From Apostichopus japonicus (taxonomy: Eukaryota; Echinodermata; Holothuroidea; Aspidochirotida; Stichopodidae): a stretch of 64,000 nt of DNA. A program made the position numbers and the translations under genes. How positions within the stretch are numbered: position 1 is the stretch's first letter; the number at the start of each line of letters is the position of its first letter. The notes beneath the pieces are model-generated. The model was given only the letters and a program-made list of their open reading frames with translations. It was not told the origin of the DNA and did not search any database. The stretch is from positions 30,217,666-30,281,665 of the forward strand of contig NC_092579.1 of the NCBI RefSeq assembly GCF_037975245.1. Direction: 5' to 3'. Below are positions 25,669 through 40,194 of the stretch, in pieces.

Positions 25669-28600
25669 TTACATCAAATAATCAATTATATTTGCAATTT
25701 TAGACTTTGGTTGGTCCCCGAGTACTGTATAGACTTCCTGGCCCATTTTGAAGAACAACAACGTCGGTATCGAGTAGACGCCATAAGTGACTGGAATCAC
25801 CTAGAAAAAGAAAACATTTACATCAATTCTTATTATTTACAATATAAATAATTAATTCCTTCTTTTAACACTTCGTCTAATTTAATACATGCCTAACTTT
25901 GTATATTTAATCTCTCCTTATTTCGTGTGGTTACATTTCTATCATGTATATCGTTTTAACAGATGCTGACATTTCTTACGTATTGCAATAAACCTACTTG
26001 ATTTACGTCGAAATTCATCTTGTAGATCTTCAGTTGCCCATCATACTCTTCTGCCAGTTCGTCAATAACGGGTGCCATCCTTCGACTCGAAGCATCCCTT
26101 TAAGAAAAAATAAATAAGCTTATTGTTCGGAATTTATTTACATGTTATGACGAATACCGGACATGTATTTCGTCCTGCGCATCTTTCGCTCTTTTTACTT
26201 AGAACTGGACCCCTTGACCGTGAGGCCCCTTGACTGTGGTGTCCTTTGACCGTGGGGCACCTTGACCTTAGGGCACCTTTGACTGGTGCAACTTGACCGT
26301 TGACCCCTTGACCGTGGGCCACCTTGACCGTGGGGCACCTTGATCTTGACCGTGGGGCACCTTGACCAAACTTGCCATTTTCTGCCTATTGGATAACCAT
26401 GCACTGTTTTATATCATGTAATATCCGTTTTATATATATGGTCATGAGTTCGAGTCACTCCAAGATTAGTGTATGTCGTTTAGTTACAGAGTTGTTGACA
26501 ATTGACAATTCATAATCATAGACATAATTCATAGACACAATTCATAGACACATAATTCATAGACACAATTCATAATCATAATCATATGAATCTAAGAGAC
26601 TGACTTCGGTCAGCTTGCGGCTTTTATAATCCAATGATGGCTTCTTCGCGAGTTCCTGCTTGCAGGAGGATCTAATATACATACATACCAACATATACAT
26701 ACTTCATTCAGAAGGGTTAGTATTATTCTATTTTCAGTTGGTTATCTTTACACACTGGACTGCAATCACTGTCTCTACATGCATTCCGTCTATCGTTTGT
26801 TATTGTTATCTGGATGCCTATAATTTTAGAAGCATTTTTGTGAACCATGATACTCCTTACCATTCAGCCCAGAATTCAACCATCATAAAGTCTCCCTTTT
26901 CCAGCTCGGTCTGAAAAGTGGCGTCGGTAAGAGTTATTGGTGCTGAGGCATTTGTGAAGCCTGCTGAAAGGAATCAATTTAAAAGGAGGAAAGGTAAAAT
27001 TATCTTGTAAATTCATATTCTGTGCTCGATATATTTGTAGCATTTGTGGGACCATTTGTGATTTCCGGTTAAGTACTGGCCATGTTTAATGCAATACATA
27101 ATAGCTATATTGCAAATTTCCATACATAGACCTACAAAAAACTCAATTCGGAAAAGCAAAGTCCCTCTTGAGATATGGGGGGGGGGCACGTGCCCCCCTT
27201 TTTTTCCACAGGTTAAAAAAGTGCCCTTTTTCTACATAAAAATTGAGGTGTCTCAAGTTAGCAAGAGGCCAGGGAACCAGAATGAACACTCGGGAAGGGT
27301 CGTTTCCGGCCATCTGAGGGGTTTGTAAAACAAAAATTTTTCTTGTACGCTCCGCGCCAACCGATGGTGGCGCTCCGCTCATATGGTCGTACATACAACT
27401 TTGCAAATCCTGCCTACACCCATGACTCCTTATGAATTTCTGTAGGCCAAACTCAAGCCATTTCGAATGGAAAAAATTTGTTAAGATATTAACAAGAAAT
27501 AAACTCTAATTTGGAGGATTCCTACATTAGCAACTAGCATGATTTCACCTCATTTTGTCTCAAAAGAAAACTTGTTCCTTGTTTCCCAATTTGCACATTG
27601 GATATTGCAGTGCTAGTATGCATAATTACCTTGACCGGGGGGGGGGGGGGGCGTTGATGGAGTGATGTGTATAAGCAAATAAGATAATAATACAATAAGA
27701 GTTATAAAGGGTACTAAATATAAGGCTGCATCAGTCCAATCGAATTTCTGCAAAGTGCCCTTTGATGTCGGTGCCCCCCCCCCCCCCCCAGATTAAAAGG
27801 ATATTATTGACTAAGTTTCGTTGGTATTTTCTAGATATGATATAAGTTCAGTTGGCGGCGATTGTATTACACAATGCCCTGGATCCTTGTCTCGGTAGCA
27901 AGACATCCCACCTCTCCGTCAGTTACATTTTGTTCCATGTAAACTACCTGTCCTAGTCTCAGATCCTTCTAAACCATTGCAAACAGACACGCCCTGCCAC
28001 GATTTAGTTTGATTGATTGTTGAATATAGAGCTGGTTAAGAGAAATATGCGGGCAACTGAACCCAGTTTGTTTGAAGGTATATCCTATCATGTAAGGAAA
28101 TTAACTGTAAAATATGACTGCTGTAATAGAATGCACAGGCCTGCTATCACAGTAAGGGTGTGTTGATTTATGATATGATTAGAAACGGTAAAATTAATAT
28201 AGAATATATGTTCTATCTAATAAAAGATGGCCAAGCGTACTTGCCAATGACTGACATTAAGTGACGGTAGAGCCAAATCGATTTAGTTTTGACTGTAGTC
28301 AAAGTTATTTGGGGTGTTGTCTCGAGTCAACTCGCCAGAAAATACGACTTGAGTCCAAGTTTGTGACTTGACTTGTTGGAACATCATTGATATCCGGTTA
28401 TCAGTTGTAATTACAGCAAGTGGTATCTTAAGTGGATTATTTATTGGCAACGTGTATGCAAACACACGTAAAGCCTAAACACGCCATTAAATCACACCAT
28501 TATTTATCTTTGCATAAATATCTATACACAAACCACAAAGTTACAAAGACAGAAGAAACAAGGTTCTCTAGTGGGATTAGGAACTTTAACCGAAAGATGT

Positions 28601-28925
28601 TGGGAACGAAAACTACTTCAGATAAGTAACATTGCATTACACGTTGAGGCAAACCAAGGACCCTTTAATTTACACAAATTGTTGGCGAAGGTTATGCCCC
28701 AAGCCTAAGCATTAACTTAACATAATATAATAACATGGTTACTACACTCTTCATGTCAGGGGAGTGGGGCTGAGAGTGTGTAACGTACGTAATTGCTAAT
28801 ACAAATTCGTGCCAAGCTCTATCATGGGTGATTTTTATTAAAAAGTATTACATAAATGTAGATAAAAACTTACCACAAATTAAAACAGCTAAAAGGCATA
28901 TGACTGCTGCTGGTAACTTCATCAT
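25669..28925 (-). CDS. Secreted thioredoxin-fold protein with lost active site, copy C (4 exons)
   Basis: Minus-strand exons are 28925-28874, 26960-26861, 26097-25998 and 25800-25669, with lengths and intron phases equal to copies A and B. Frames are open to the TAA at 25671-25669. The signal peptide matches copy A. The core is VEFWAEW then DASSRRMAP: both catalytic cysteines are gone (positions 51-54 read D-A-S-S), as are the neighbouring Met and Ile. The cis-proline motif SIPT, the IYKM strand and the C-terminal helix are kept. The mature product has no cysteine, so it cannot be a thiol-disulfide enzyme. Intact splicing and frame argue against a simple pseudogene. A structural, chaperone-like or decoy role is only inference. 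Exon 4 is nearly identical to that of copy A. Confidence 0.85.
26210..26370 (-). repeat. Minisatellite, AAGGTGCCCCACGGTC units (intron 2, copy C)
   Basis: Inverted counterpart of the arrays in copies A and B, with a few extra degenerate units. Confidence 0.8.
26441..26680 (+). mobile_element. Candidate tRNA-derived SINE fragment (intron 2, copy C)
   Basis: AGTTCGAGTCACTCC (B-box-like) is followed by the same body as at 10240-10061, interrupted by an ATAATTCATAGACAC micro-expansion, ending GCGAGTTCCTGCTTGCAGGA. Not found in intron 2 of A or B. Confidence 0.5.
27177..27800. mobile_element. hAT non-autonomous copy with eroded ends (intron 1, copy C)
   Basis: Interior matches the 2555-3208 element from GGGGGCACGTGCCCCCC to GTGCCCCCCCCCCC AGATTAAAAG, but the outer CAAGGGCGGCGG ends are missing. 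The host sequence GAGATATTATTGAC of copies A and B is split, with GATAT on both sides. Confidence 0.8.
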
Positions 28926-29023
28926 CGGTTGACTTCAGGAAACGACTTTTCGACGAAAACTCTTTAGACGGTTGATGTCTTAGGATCAAGTAATAAATAT
29001 AAGTAAACTGAAACGAGTGTTCA

Positions 29024-29031
29024 CTTTTATA
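29024..29031 (-). promoter_or_regulatory. TATA box of thioredoxin gene C
   Basis: TATAAAAG on the minus strand in the same position as in A and B. A 474-bp foldback element begins about 40 bp further upstream. Confidence 0.65.
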
Positions 29032-29071
29032 CAAATCGGGTGTTTTTCATATTGTCTTTGTTGCTGGTATA

Positions 29072-29545
29072 TACGGAAGCGTAGAAGAGACATTGCATTG
29101 ACGAGTTACCAACTTGACAAAACGACAATTATCTGCAAATTGACGAGTTGACGAGATAGTAACGTGACAAAATTCAGAAAATTGACGTTTTGACGAGATA
29201 TGTTAACTCGTCGAAACGTCAATTTTCTGAATTTTGTCATCTTGTCGAGATGGTAGTAAGTGTGCAACTCGTCAATTTGCAGAAAAATTGCTGCATTGAC
29301 GAGATCCGTTAACTCGTCAAAACGTCAATTTTCTGAATTTTGTCAACTTGTCGAGATGGTAGTAAGTGTGCAACTCGTCAATTTGCAGAAAATTGATGCA
29401 CTGACGAGATCCGTTATCTCGTCAAAACGTCAATTTTCTGAAATTTGTCACGTTACCATCTCGTCAACTCGTCAATTTGCAGATAATTGTCGTTTTGTCA
29501 AGTTGGTAACTCGTCAATGCAATGTCCCTTCTACGCTTCCGTTTG
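29072..29545. mobile_element. Foldback element, TACGGAAGCGTAGAAG termini
   Basis: Arms of over 100 bp are inverted: the left begins TACGGAAGCGTAGAAG, then CATTGCATTGACGAGTTACC, and the right ends with the complement. Inside are alternating ACTCGTCAATTTGCAG and TTTGACGAG blocks in both orientations. TATA lies on both sides (29068-29071 and 29546-29549), whereas copies A and B have a single CTGGTATAGCC. A second copy begins at 63652. Confidence 0.85.
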
Positions 29546-29649
29546 TATAGCCTCATTGTGCCATCATATCAGAAGCACCTCCGTATCCATTTATATAAGT
29601 ACTGAATAGCCACTACTATCTGTCTCGCCACCAATTTTCAGTGTTTTAT

Positions 29650-29760
29650 GATAGTCATAAGCGTAGGAGCCCAATTTGATTTTGGGGGGGGGGGGGGGGC
29701 TGTAACGACTTGCTCGAAAAATGTAACCAAATGTGGGGGGGGGGGGGGGTAGAGGTACAG
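29650..29760 (-). mobile_element. GGCGTAGGAG-family fragment upstream of thioredoxin C
   Basis: AAGCGTAGGAGCCCAATTTG, a G-run, then CTGTAACGACTTGCTCGAAA: the inverse of the element upstream of copies A and B, truncated by a second G-run. Confidence 0.7.
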
Positions 29761-30338
29761 TTGGGCAAGAAATGACAAAAGAAATGACAAAAGAAATGAC
29801 AAAAGTTTGTTCTCTTTAAGCCTCTTTAACAAATAAGTACAAGATCTATAGTAGCAGGTAAATGATACAATACAACACACGCTATAACCTGAAATGTTTG
29901 ACACGTGGGAACTAACTTAACTGGTCATAAAACGTCAGCAGGGAAAATAAAGATTTTTGGAAGCTTATAAATTATAAGACTTCGTGTGCGAGCCACGTGA
30001 CTTTGTGAATGGTCCTCGCCACACATGTTTGCCGTTTTCCTTACTAATTGGAGGTCCGAAAATGCAATAATGTAATGAACATCCCTACATATAGGCACTA
30101 CGCAAGTGCGTTAAGTTATTCCCATAACGTACGATATTCCTATTCCGCGAATGACACAAAATGGTCCACACTTTTCGCCAGCAAATATCCATAAACAATT
30201 TGTGTTTGTTTGTTTAATTTTGCGAAAGAACACGTTTCCTTTTACTTCATGCACTTTCCGTAGGATATATCCGTAAAACTTATGCCTAAATAGGTATGCA
30301 ATGAAATCCGTGCATCTAAATATGAATATTCATGAAGA
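29761..30338. other. Intergenic, nothing recognised
   Basis: Contains a short AAATGACAAAAG tandem repeat at about 29769-29808; otherwise unremarkable. Confidence 0.4.

Positions 30339-30419
<81 letters not shown>
30339..30419. repeat. (TA)n microsatellite
   Basis: About 40 TA units. Confidence 0.95.
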
Positions 30420-33119
<2,700 letters not shown>

Positions 33120-33213
33120 ACCTACCAGTTATATAGTCCTCAATTACCAGTCATATTGATAGGACTTTTTCCTGAACAACTTTTTTTGGCTGTTGTATAG
33201 TACAGCGACAGAG

Positions 33214-33242
33214 CAGGGAGCTGCTACTCTAACAGCTCCCTG
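33214..33242. repeat. Perfect hairpin CAGGGAGCTG / CAGCTCCCTG
   Basis: 10-bp perfect stem with a 9-nt loop. Confidence 0.75.
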
Positions 33243-33446
33243 GACAGAGAATGTAAATTTGACCGTTTTTTATTTTGTGGGGATGGGGGGGTGGGGGTGG
33301 GGGAGGGAGTGCGGCGAAAACTAGATCCAAGCCTGGAACTTCGGGATTTATTAGTGTTCAGCCGTACAACGACCTTGATACAACGTAACTCGCATATACC
33401 CACATAAGTTCGCAGGTCTGTCGAATACAGAATCAGTCTCTTGAAC

Positions 33447-33478
33447 CATGGAGCTATAAACAGATTTATAGCTCCATG
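33447..33478. repeat. Perfect hairpin, CATGGAGCTATAAA arms
   Basis: 14-bp perfect stem with a 4-nt loop (CAGA). Nearly the same hairpin is at 35071-35103. Confidence 0.85.
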
Positions 33479-34639
33479 CTTGAACTAACGAGCTGATATT
33501 TATTCTAGTTCTCAATACCATCTCCCCGATTGGGACACTCCTCTCAACCTCCGGTTTATCCATGCATGGACTCTCTTTCATTTTAATAAGGGTAGCCTCG
33601 TTTATACCAATAAAATAAAATCTGGAGTACGAAATGTTCCCAGATAGTGAGGGCGGTATGAAGAAATTAGCATGCATAGACTACGGATGTGTGACCACAG
33701 CGTAAGATTTGTCACAGGGGCTTTACTCGTAAATGCGTATAAGGTTGGCATGTAATGTACATTTTTGAGTAGTCGAATAAGAACTTTATTTTAAAAAACA
33801 TAAACAAATACGTGGGTTCCTTATATATACGTCTCCTGTCGTGCAAGCAATTATTTTCGTTATAGATATATTTCCACGTTTGTTTTATTTTAAAGCCAAC
33901 TTACGTGACCCCTTCCAAACAATGGTACTAACCAAGGCTTCGGGTACATGGACTATTGCAATAGGGGGTTAGCAATTTGTGTATCAAACACAACATATTT
34001 TACATTTATAGACATCTTAACTACATTATATTATCAAAATTTACTAATTAAATACACTTTAAATGTTCCTTTGATAATCTTATTCTACCTGTTGAATGTC
34101 TTTTCTAACATTGACAAACAGTGCAGAAAACACGAAATTGGTAATAGTAACCTTTCAGAGGAATGATGGTCTCCTGACGCCTGGCCAAACAAAGTCTTCG
34201 GCTTTGAGTACAGCGTTTCTGCATATTGGCGTGTTGGGCGAATCTAACCGTAATAGGAAGTACTGACTTTGTGATCTGCGTTATATTCATTGCTGACTTT
34301 GCAACCCGCGGTCACGATCACAATTTTGCAAGGTCAGTAAAAGAGACTCTATAGTTTCCCTTTCAGGGAAACTAAAATTAGGGTTCAAGCGTGCAAGAAT
34401 GCACGCTATGATTGCCCAACATTTCCATATGGTGTTTGTCTCAAGAACATTGTAATGATCCTGCCGTGAAATGATTCAGAAAGGGCAGGGAGGAGGCATA
34501 GGGGCAAAGTTAACAGGGAAAGGAATGGGACAGAGGTATAGGCAGGGAAAGAGGACATGCAGGAGCGAATTGACCAGGTTACGGGCCGGGTATATAGAGG
34601 CCAAGAAAAGGGGCAAGGCAATGGCGGCATACCACCGCC

Positions 34640-34870
34640 GCTAATTTAAAGGGACTGGAGACTCGCGCACATAGAAACGTCTGATGCTCGTAATCTGACC
34701 TATAGTGTCAAATGAGGTGTACCAGAAGTGTTAGACACCGCCATCTATCCCAGAGAATACTTACACAGCTTGGTACCGTCGGTAATTAGACACTAGTGTA
34801 CAGTCAATACATGCAGCTACGGTCAATACCCACAACACAGTGTATATAGCAGCGATGGACATCTCAACAG
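34640..34870 (+). repeat. Dispersed repeat of about 240 bp (second copy)
   Basis: Diverged copy of 20316-20565, same orientation. Confidence 0.7.
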
Positions 34871-34892
34871 GGAGTTGTTATGGAACTCCCTG
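34868..34892. repeat. Hairpin CAGGGAGTT / AACTCCCTG
   Basis: 9-bp perfect stem with a 7-nt loop at the 3' end of the 240-bp repeat; related to the stems at 33214 and about 22171. Confidence 0.7.
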
Positions 34893-35070
34893 ATCTCAGG
34901 TCCAGATCAAAGATAACAAAGTATCACGTTTCATTACTGTCTGCATTTTGTAGCGACAAGAAGAAAACTTCACATGCAAGCAACGGAAAGTTAGCTTTAC
35001 AGAGGGCGGCATGCGGTTTGGGGCGATTCTTCAATGCCTTTAAGTGATATATGTAATCTAAACTATAGAC

Positions 35071-35103
35071 CATGGAGCTATAAACCAGGTTTATAGCTCC
35101 ATG
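35071..35103. repeat. Perfect hairpin, CATGGAGCTATAAA arms (second copy)
   Basis: 14-bp perfect stem with a 5-nt loop (CCAGG). Confidence 0.85.
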
Positions 35104-36020
35104 TATAGACCAACAAAATTAGACCACTCTCCTCTGGAAACTGTCCCGCATTTCATAGATGTGTGAAAGTTACTAACACTAAAGTAGTGCACAAAACATG
35201 GCCGGAAAACAGAAACGGTATCATATGATGTTATATGAACATCAAAGCCAACAATATGCATCTAAACATTAAGTTTACTAAATCAAAGTAACTTCTTAAT
35301 TCGATATGTAATAGATCTCCCCCCCCCCCCCCCAAACAACTCGCCCAGTTCTGAATACTGTGTATATATAACACTTGAGGTTGACTGCCTAGCATTTCGA
35401 ACAATTGATAGAAATCTTCCGAATCCTCATAGCACTTTATTTTATCGCGAAGAAAGAGAAGTGACATATGCACCACCCTACAGGTTTAATAAACTCATTC
35501 ATGAGTTTTGTAACACAGTCTGTGAACACCTGAATCACCGCATGTCATAGACCTAACTTATTTTCCCGTAAACATTTGGACAGACACAATATTATCACCT
35601 GAATAGGTATAACGTGTTAAATAACATATCTGCAACTCCTATAACAACAACGCCCCCCCCCCCCCCCCTCACCCAAACAAACGTAAACTCTTCCTTTATG
35701 CATAATTGGACAATCCACCTACAGTTAGCAGTATAGAGATGTTCAATCACTATGTTTACTCTTCATTTCACATCTATACCATCCACGCCCGTCTCGTAAC
35801 CAACCCCGCCCCCCCCCCCACCCGCCCTAATACAAACGTGTAGCGATCGTGCTATTGGAAGGGGGAGGGGGGAGAGATACTCGTATATTGGCACATACTA
35901 CCTACTGTGTCGTAAAGTTGTTGGTAGCATATATACGCGTTCCAATAAATAACCAACACACTGAATAATATTGCCTATAGTTCACTCTCTAATAAAACAG
36001 CTTCCCCGTTTCTAATTTTA
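35104..36020. other. Intergenic with C-runs, no gene recognised
   Basis: Three poly-C tracts (about 35319, 35653 and 35809) in otherwise unremarkable sequence. Confidence 0.4.
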
Positions 36021-36021
36021 G

Positions 36022-36179
36022 AACGATCACGTCATATGGGATTGCAAGACAGACAGGAGGCCACTAGGAAATGTTGTAACGAGGTGGTTTCCATGTCCAC
36101 CGCTGCTTGGTTCGCCGTGAGTTATGTACAGGAGAAGATAAAAGCCATTGAGGAGTTCGGATCTTTTTCAGAAACATGA
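36022..36179 (+). CDS. Doubtful terminal exon (51 codons), function unknown
   Basis: A plausible acceptor (TTTCTAATTTTAG) precedes a frame open from 36024 to a TGA ending at 36179. The peptide looks protein-like (KCCNEVVSMSTAAWFAVSYV followed by an amphipathic QEKIKAIEEFG stretch), with even codon use and no repeats. No upstream partner exon or homologue was recognised, so this could be a chance frame, a retained exon of a lost gene, or the last exon of a gene whose other exons I did not find. Confidence 0.22.
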
Positions 36180-37125
36180 TGAATTTGACGAAGTAAATTG
36201 GTTGACAATTTGGAGCAAAGAAGATGATATAATAACATTTGATAATTCAGCTGCATAATTTCAAGTTAATTTTAAAATATAGTTTCATTTATTTAATAAG
36301 GCTTGCTGCACATTGATGAAAGGAACGCATATCACAATTTGTAATTTAGCAATTCTAATTTAGACATTTACAAATATAAGCGGTGAGTAAACAATTGACA
36401 TATTAACGTGATAAAAAATCAACAATCAAATTCGCCAAATATTTAAATTACACTTTAGGCATAATTCTGCAGAACTCATAAATTGTCAGTACCAAATTGA
36501 TGCAATAAATCAAGTATGAAACTCGATCCTAATGTCAGTTTACCAATTTGAGTGAGGGTCTAGTTGAAAATTGTTCAGTCTAGTGGGTTACAAACAACAT
36601 GCAAAGTAACTACCTCTTCAACCTTTACCAGGAAACTTTGATCCTTGAACAGTGAATCTTCAATACCCAGGGGATTAGAGAGAAAAATGGGGGGGGGGGT
36701 GAAGTGAATTTTATGGGCAAATTTTATAATTCAACTTATATATATATATATATATATACACAGAAAGATGAAGAAACCTTGGAGATTTCAAATTTCACGG
36801 TTTGAGAACATTGTTATCGTATAGTGTATGCAAATATGCAAATTAGGACACCATTTTGAAAATTTTGAGTGGCTCCCCAAAACAGATTTGTGGTTGTCAT
36901 AAAAAAGAATTAATAAAAATTACGAAAGACAGTCGCTTTGTTATTTTCGGCGGCGGCACCTTAATACTCCCATACTTATTATTGCGAAATAGGGGAATGT
37001 CGATACTGGAACTGATGACACTTGACGCTATTTTAACACTTTCATCGTGCAATCTAATGTGATTCTCAGCGTTACCGTAAACTTCTGAAGATAAACATTA
37101 TATGGTTTGCTCGTTCGCTGTGAGG

Positions 37126-37135
37126 TATATATATT
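37126..37135 (+). promoter_or_regulatory. Candidate TATA box of SEMA gene 1
   Basis: TATATATATT about 110 bp upstream of the ATG at 37238. It implies a start site near 37156-37166, which argues against using the in-frame ATG at 37163. Confidence 0.45.
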
Positions 37136-37237
37136 TGAGAAATAACCTCAGACTGAACACTAATGCCAAAATACTACACATCAAAGACTACAACTTTGAA
37201 CCCGTTCCAAGTGAAGTGTATCTTTTCTGCAAGCAAC

Positions 37238-39982
37238 ATGAAAGCTTTTCTTAACGTGATGTCGAAGATCTCTTCTACGGTCCTCGTGCTTCAGATTTTA
37301 CCGTTACTAGCCTCGTCGACTACGTTTAAACTTGAACCTTTTGACTGTCCACAAGCTGACTGTGACAGTATCGTAGCTGTCTCACAAGCTCGAAAGTCGG
37401 GAAATGTTTATGTCACAACAGAGAGAAGACTGAAGGTATTGGACGAAGACCTTTTCGAGATACTCGACAGAAGAACAACTTCTCATCCTGATGAGCAAAA
37501 CGTTTTCACCATTTTGAGAGGCTCTGAGCTCCTCAGCTGCAAGAATTATTTCAACGGAACCAGTAATTGTGCGCTCCGAAATTGTTCTTCTTTGGACGTT
37601 ATATCTGGAGAATTAACCCATCAAGCAGGGCTCGTTTTTCCACTAGGAGGGGGTCCGATACTTGGTTGGATTCACGATAGTCCGTGGGGAGACGATTTAC
37701 TTACTCTCGCCATTTCAAGCAAGGACAGGGGAGAGGACGTGGACCCCTTACCTCTGGTAGCGACTCTAACTTTACCAAATGGGAGTTATTCAGCGGCTGG
37801 GTTTTTAAAATTTCTGACAAATGATTTCAATATCCCATCTTCATTTTTCCAGTCTATGTCATGTTTGAGTATCGACGTTGAACCAATCTATGGATTCGAT
37901 ACCGGAAGCCACAACTACATTCTAAAGGTACACACTGACAAGAGTGGACAGAAGAAAGAACTTAAACTAATCCGGATTTGTAAAGGTAGTATCAACTTCT
38001 GGTCCTACATGGAACTTCCTATCGAGTGTAAGCAGAGCGAAACCGCCGTGGACATCGGCCGGATCGTATCTTCGACTGCTTACTTTACCAACGATGTTTT
38101 ATATGTTTCAGTGACGAAGAATATTGGTGAAGGAGCTGAATCTCATATCTGTAATTTTACTATATCGACGATCAATGAGGCATTTACTGAAAGACGCCGG
38201 GAGTGTTTGGAAGGGAAAACAGACAGCACAGAACTCAAATGGTACCAGAATCAATATTGTCCACAAAATGCAACATCTGGACAGGTAAGATTGGCAGTGT
38301 TCTATTACTATTAAAAGCTTCTTAACCATGTCAAAATACCAAAAAAGTCGACTTATTCATGCTCCATGACTCACTCTCCCTCCAACCACCCAAACCCCAT
38401 TGACACCCAATCGGCAGGAGCACCCTAACGCACATTTCAATGTATAGGCTTATATGTAGAGTAATCAAGTTTTCAAATTAGGATAAAATCTGGAAGACGC
38501 TATTATTATGTTTGTCGGTTTATTTTGTTCCTTTCTTGTCCAACAATGTTATTCAAATGCTTTAACATTCTTAGCTCTAACTATTCTCATGCAAATCTTG
38601 TGTAAATTGGTATTATTTAAATTATTTATTATTAATTAAGGATATTGTATGAATATGTATAACAAATTAACGATCAAGGGGTAAAACACAGTTGTAATTG
38701 AGGGGAAGGGGGGGCGGAGTTGGTGTTAATATTAACAGACTATCTGATTTGGAAATGAGATTTATGGAATAGAATACGTGAAACGCCAGTGATTTCTTAG
38801 ACACGGTGTCACTGTTTAATGCTATATATGATGATAATAATAATTGCCATTATTGAAAATAATTCACCAACTGTAATTCCTAATGTTAGAACATACTTAT
38901 AACGTGACTGTTTTCCTTAATTGTTGTTTTTTCTCTCGCTCCGACAGTTTAATTTTTCTCGTCTAAATGACCCGGAGTACTGCTATGAAGAACCATACGC
39001 CCAACCTCTAGGGGGTACTAAACCGATCATTGGCGTTGCCATGGAGCAATTGACAATACACACTACCGTTACTGCGATGCTAGTAGTGGAGTCGTACGAC
39101 ACTGGTGACTACATCGAATACTTTCTAGGGGATAGGGAAGGCAACGTACATAGGGTAGGTATATATTACGATAGGACGATTTCGTGTTTTATCTTGTGAA
39201 AAAAGGGGATGGTCGTGAAAAGATTTTGGGCGGGAAAGACAGAGTGAATAGAATAGGGGCGGGGTTAGACAGAGTGAAAAATATAGGGGCGGGGTTAAGA
39301 TCAGAGTGAAAATAATAGGGGACGGGTTAAACAAAGTAAAAAGGTAGGGGCGTGGTTAGACAGAGTAAAGAGAATGGTGGAGGGGTTTGACAGAGTAACA
39401 AGAATAGGGGCGGGGTAAGACAGAGTGAAAAGAATAGGGGCGGGGTAACACAAGAGTGAAAAGTGTATAGCATTTCACATTCTTTGGGAATTTTGTTTTA
39501 TCTTTTATCCTTCCGTACCCATCTTAGCTGGGAGCGAAAAGGCAGAAAATATTTGTCACGATGCTTTTATTTATGCCAAGTTATGCTTCCGCCTGCTTTA
39601 TGTTTGAATAACAATCTTTACTCTATTCTCTTTAGAATTATGAGCATTTAATGTACCTTACATAATAGTAGTTGTTTCTGCAGGGTCTAATTATCATGTG
39701 ATCATAGAGCAGTGAAGATGGCTGGGTTTGTGTTTCCTCTAATGATATAACTTCATTCTGAAACGTTTTTAACATTGAGCGTACCACATACTGTCTGTTC
39801 CAAATAGATATCAAACGCTGGACGAGAAATCAAAGTCGTGGACGAAGGACACGGCATTCTGCAGGGTCGCAGTAGGGGCCTCCTCCTCAGTCCCAGTGGG
39901 GACCACGTGTACGCATCGAGTAATAGAAAGGTAAATGTTACATATCTCTAATGAATATGTGTATTCATGCATACTGCTGCTG

Positions 39983-40050
<68 letters not shown>

Positions 40051-40149
40051 TATAATATATATACATATAGATATATATATACATATATATTTAGTATATA
40101 AATGTAAATATATAAATATTTTTATGATACATATATATATGTATATATT

Positions 40150-40194
<45 letters not shown>

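Larger units (their letters stand above)
24660..29730 (-). repeat. Segmental duplication unit C (inverted, carries thioredoxin gene C)
   Basis: Reverse-complement paralogue of units A and B. It holds both the A-type 3' flank (25245-25350 matches 7960-8055) and the B-type distal flank (24660-25100 matches 20995-21450). It lacks the intron-1 elements present in A and B. Confidence 0.88.

Noticed and set aside
25534-25851. 105-codon plus-strand frame over thioredoxin C exon 4
   Set aside because: Antisense shadow of exon 4 plus the 15-bp 3' repeat.
29072-29545. CRISPR-like array from evenly spaced TTGACGAG repeats
   Set aside because: Repeats occur in both orientations within a foldback element of an intron-containing eukaryotic genome.
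37163-37237. Upstream ATG as the start of SEMA gene 1
   Set aside because: It would put 25 polar residues before the signal peptide and lies almost at the predicted transcription start; the ATG at 37238 fits better.
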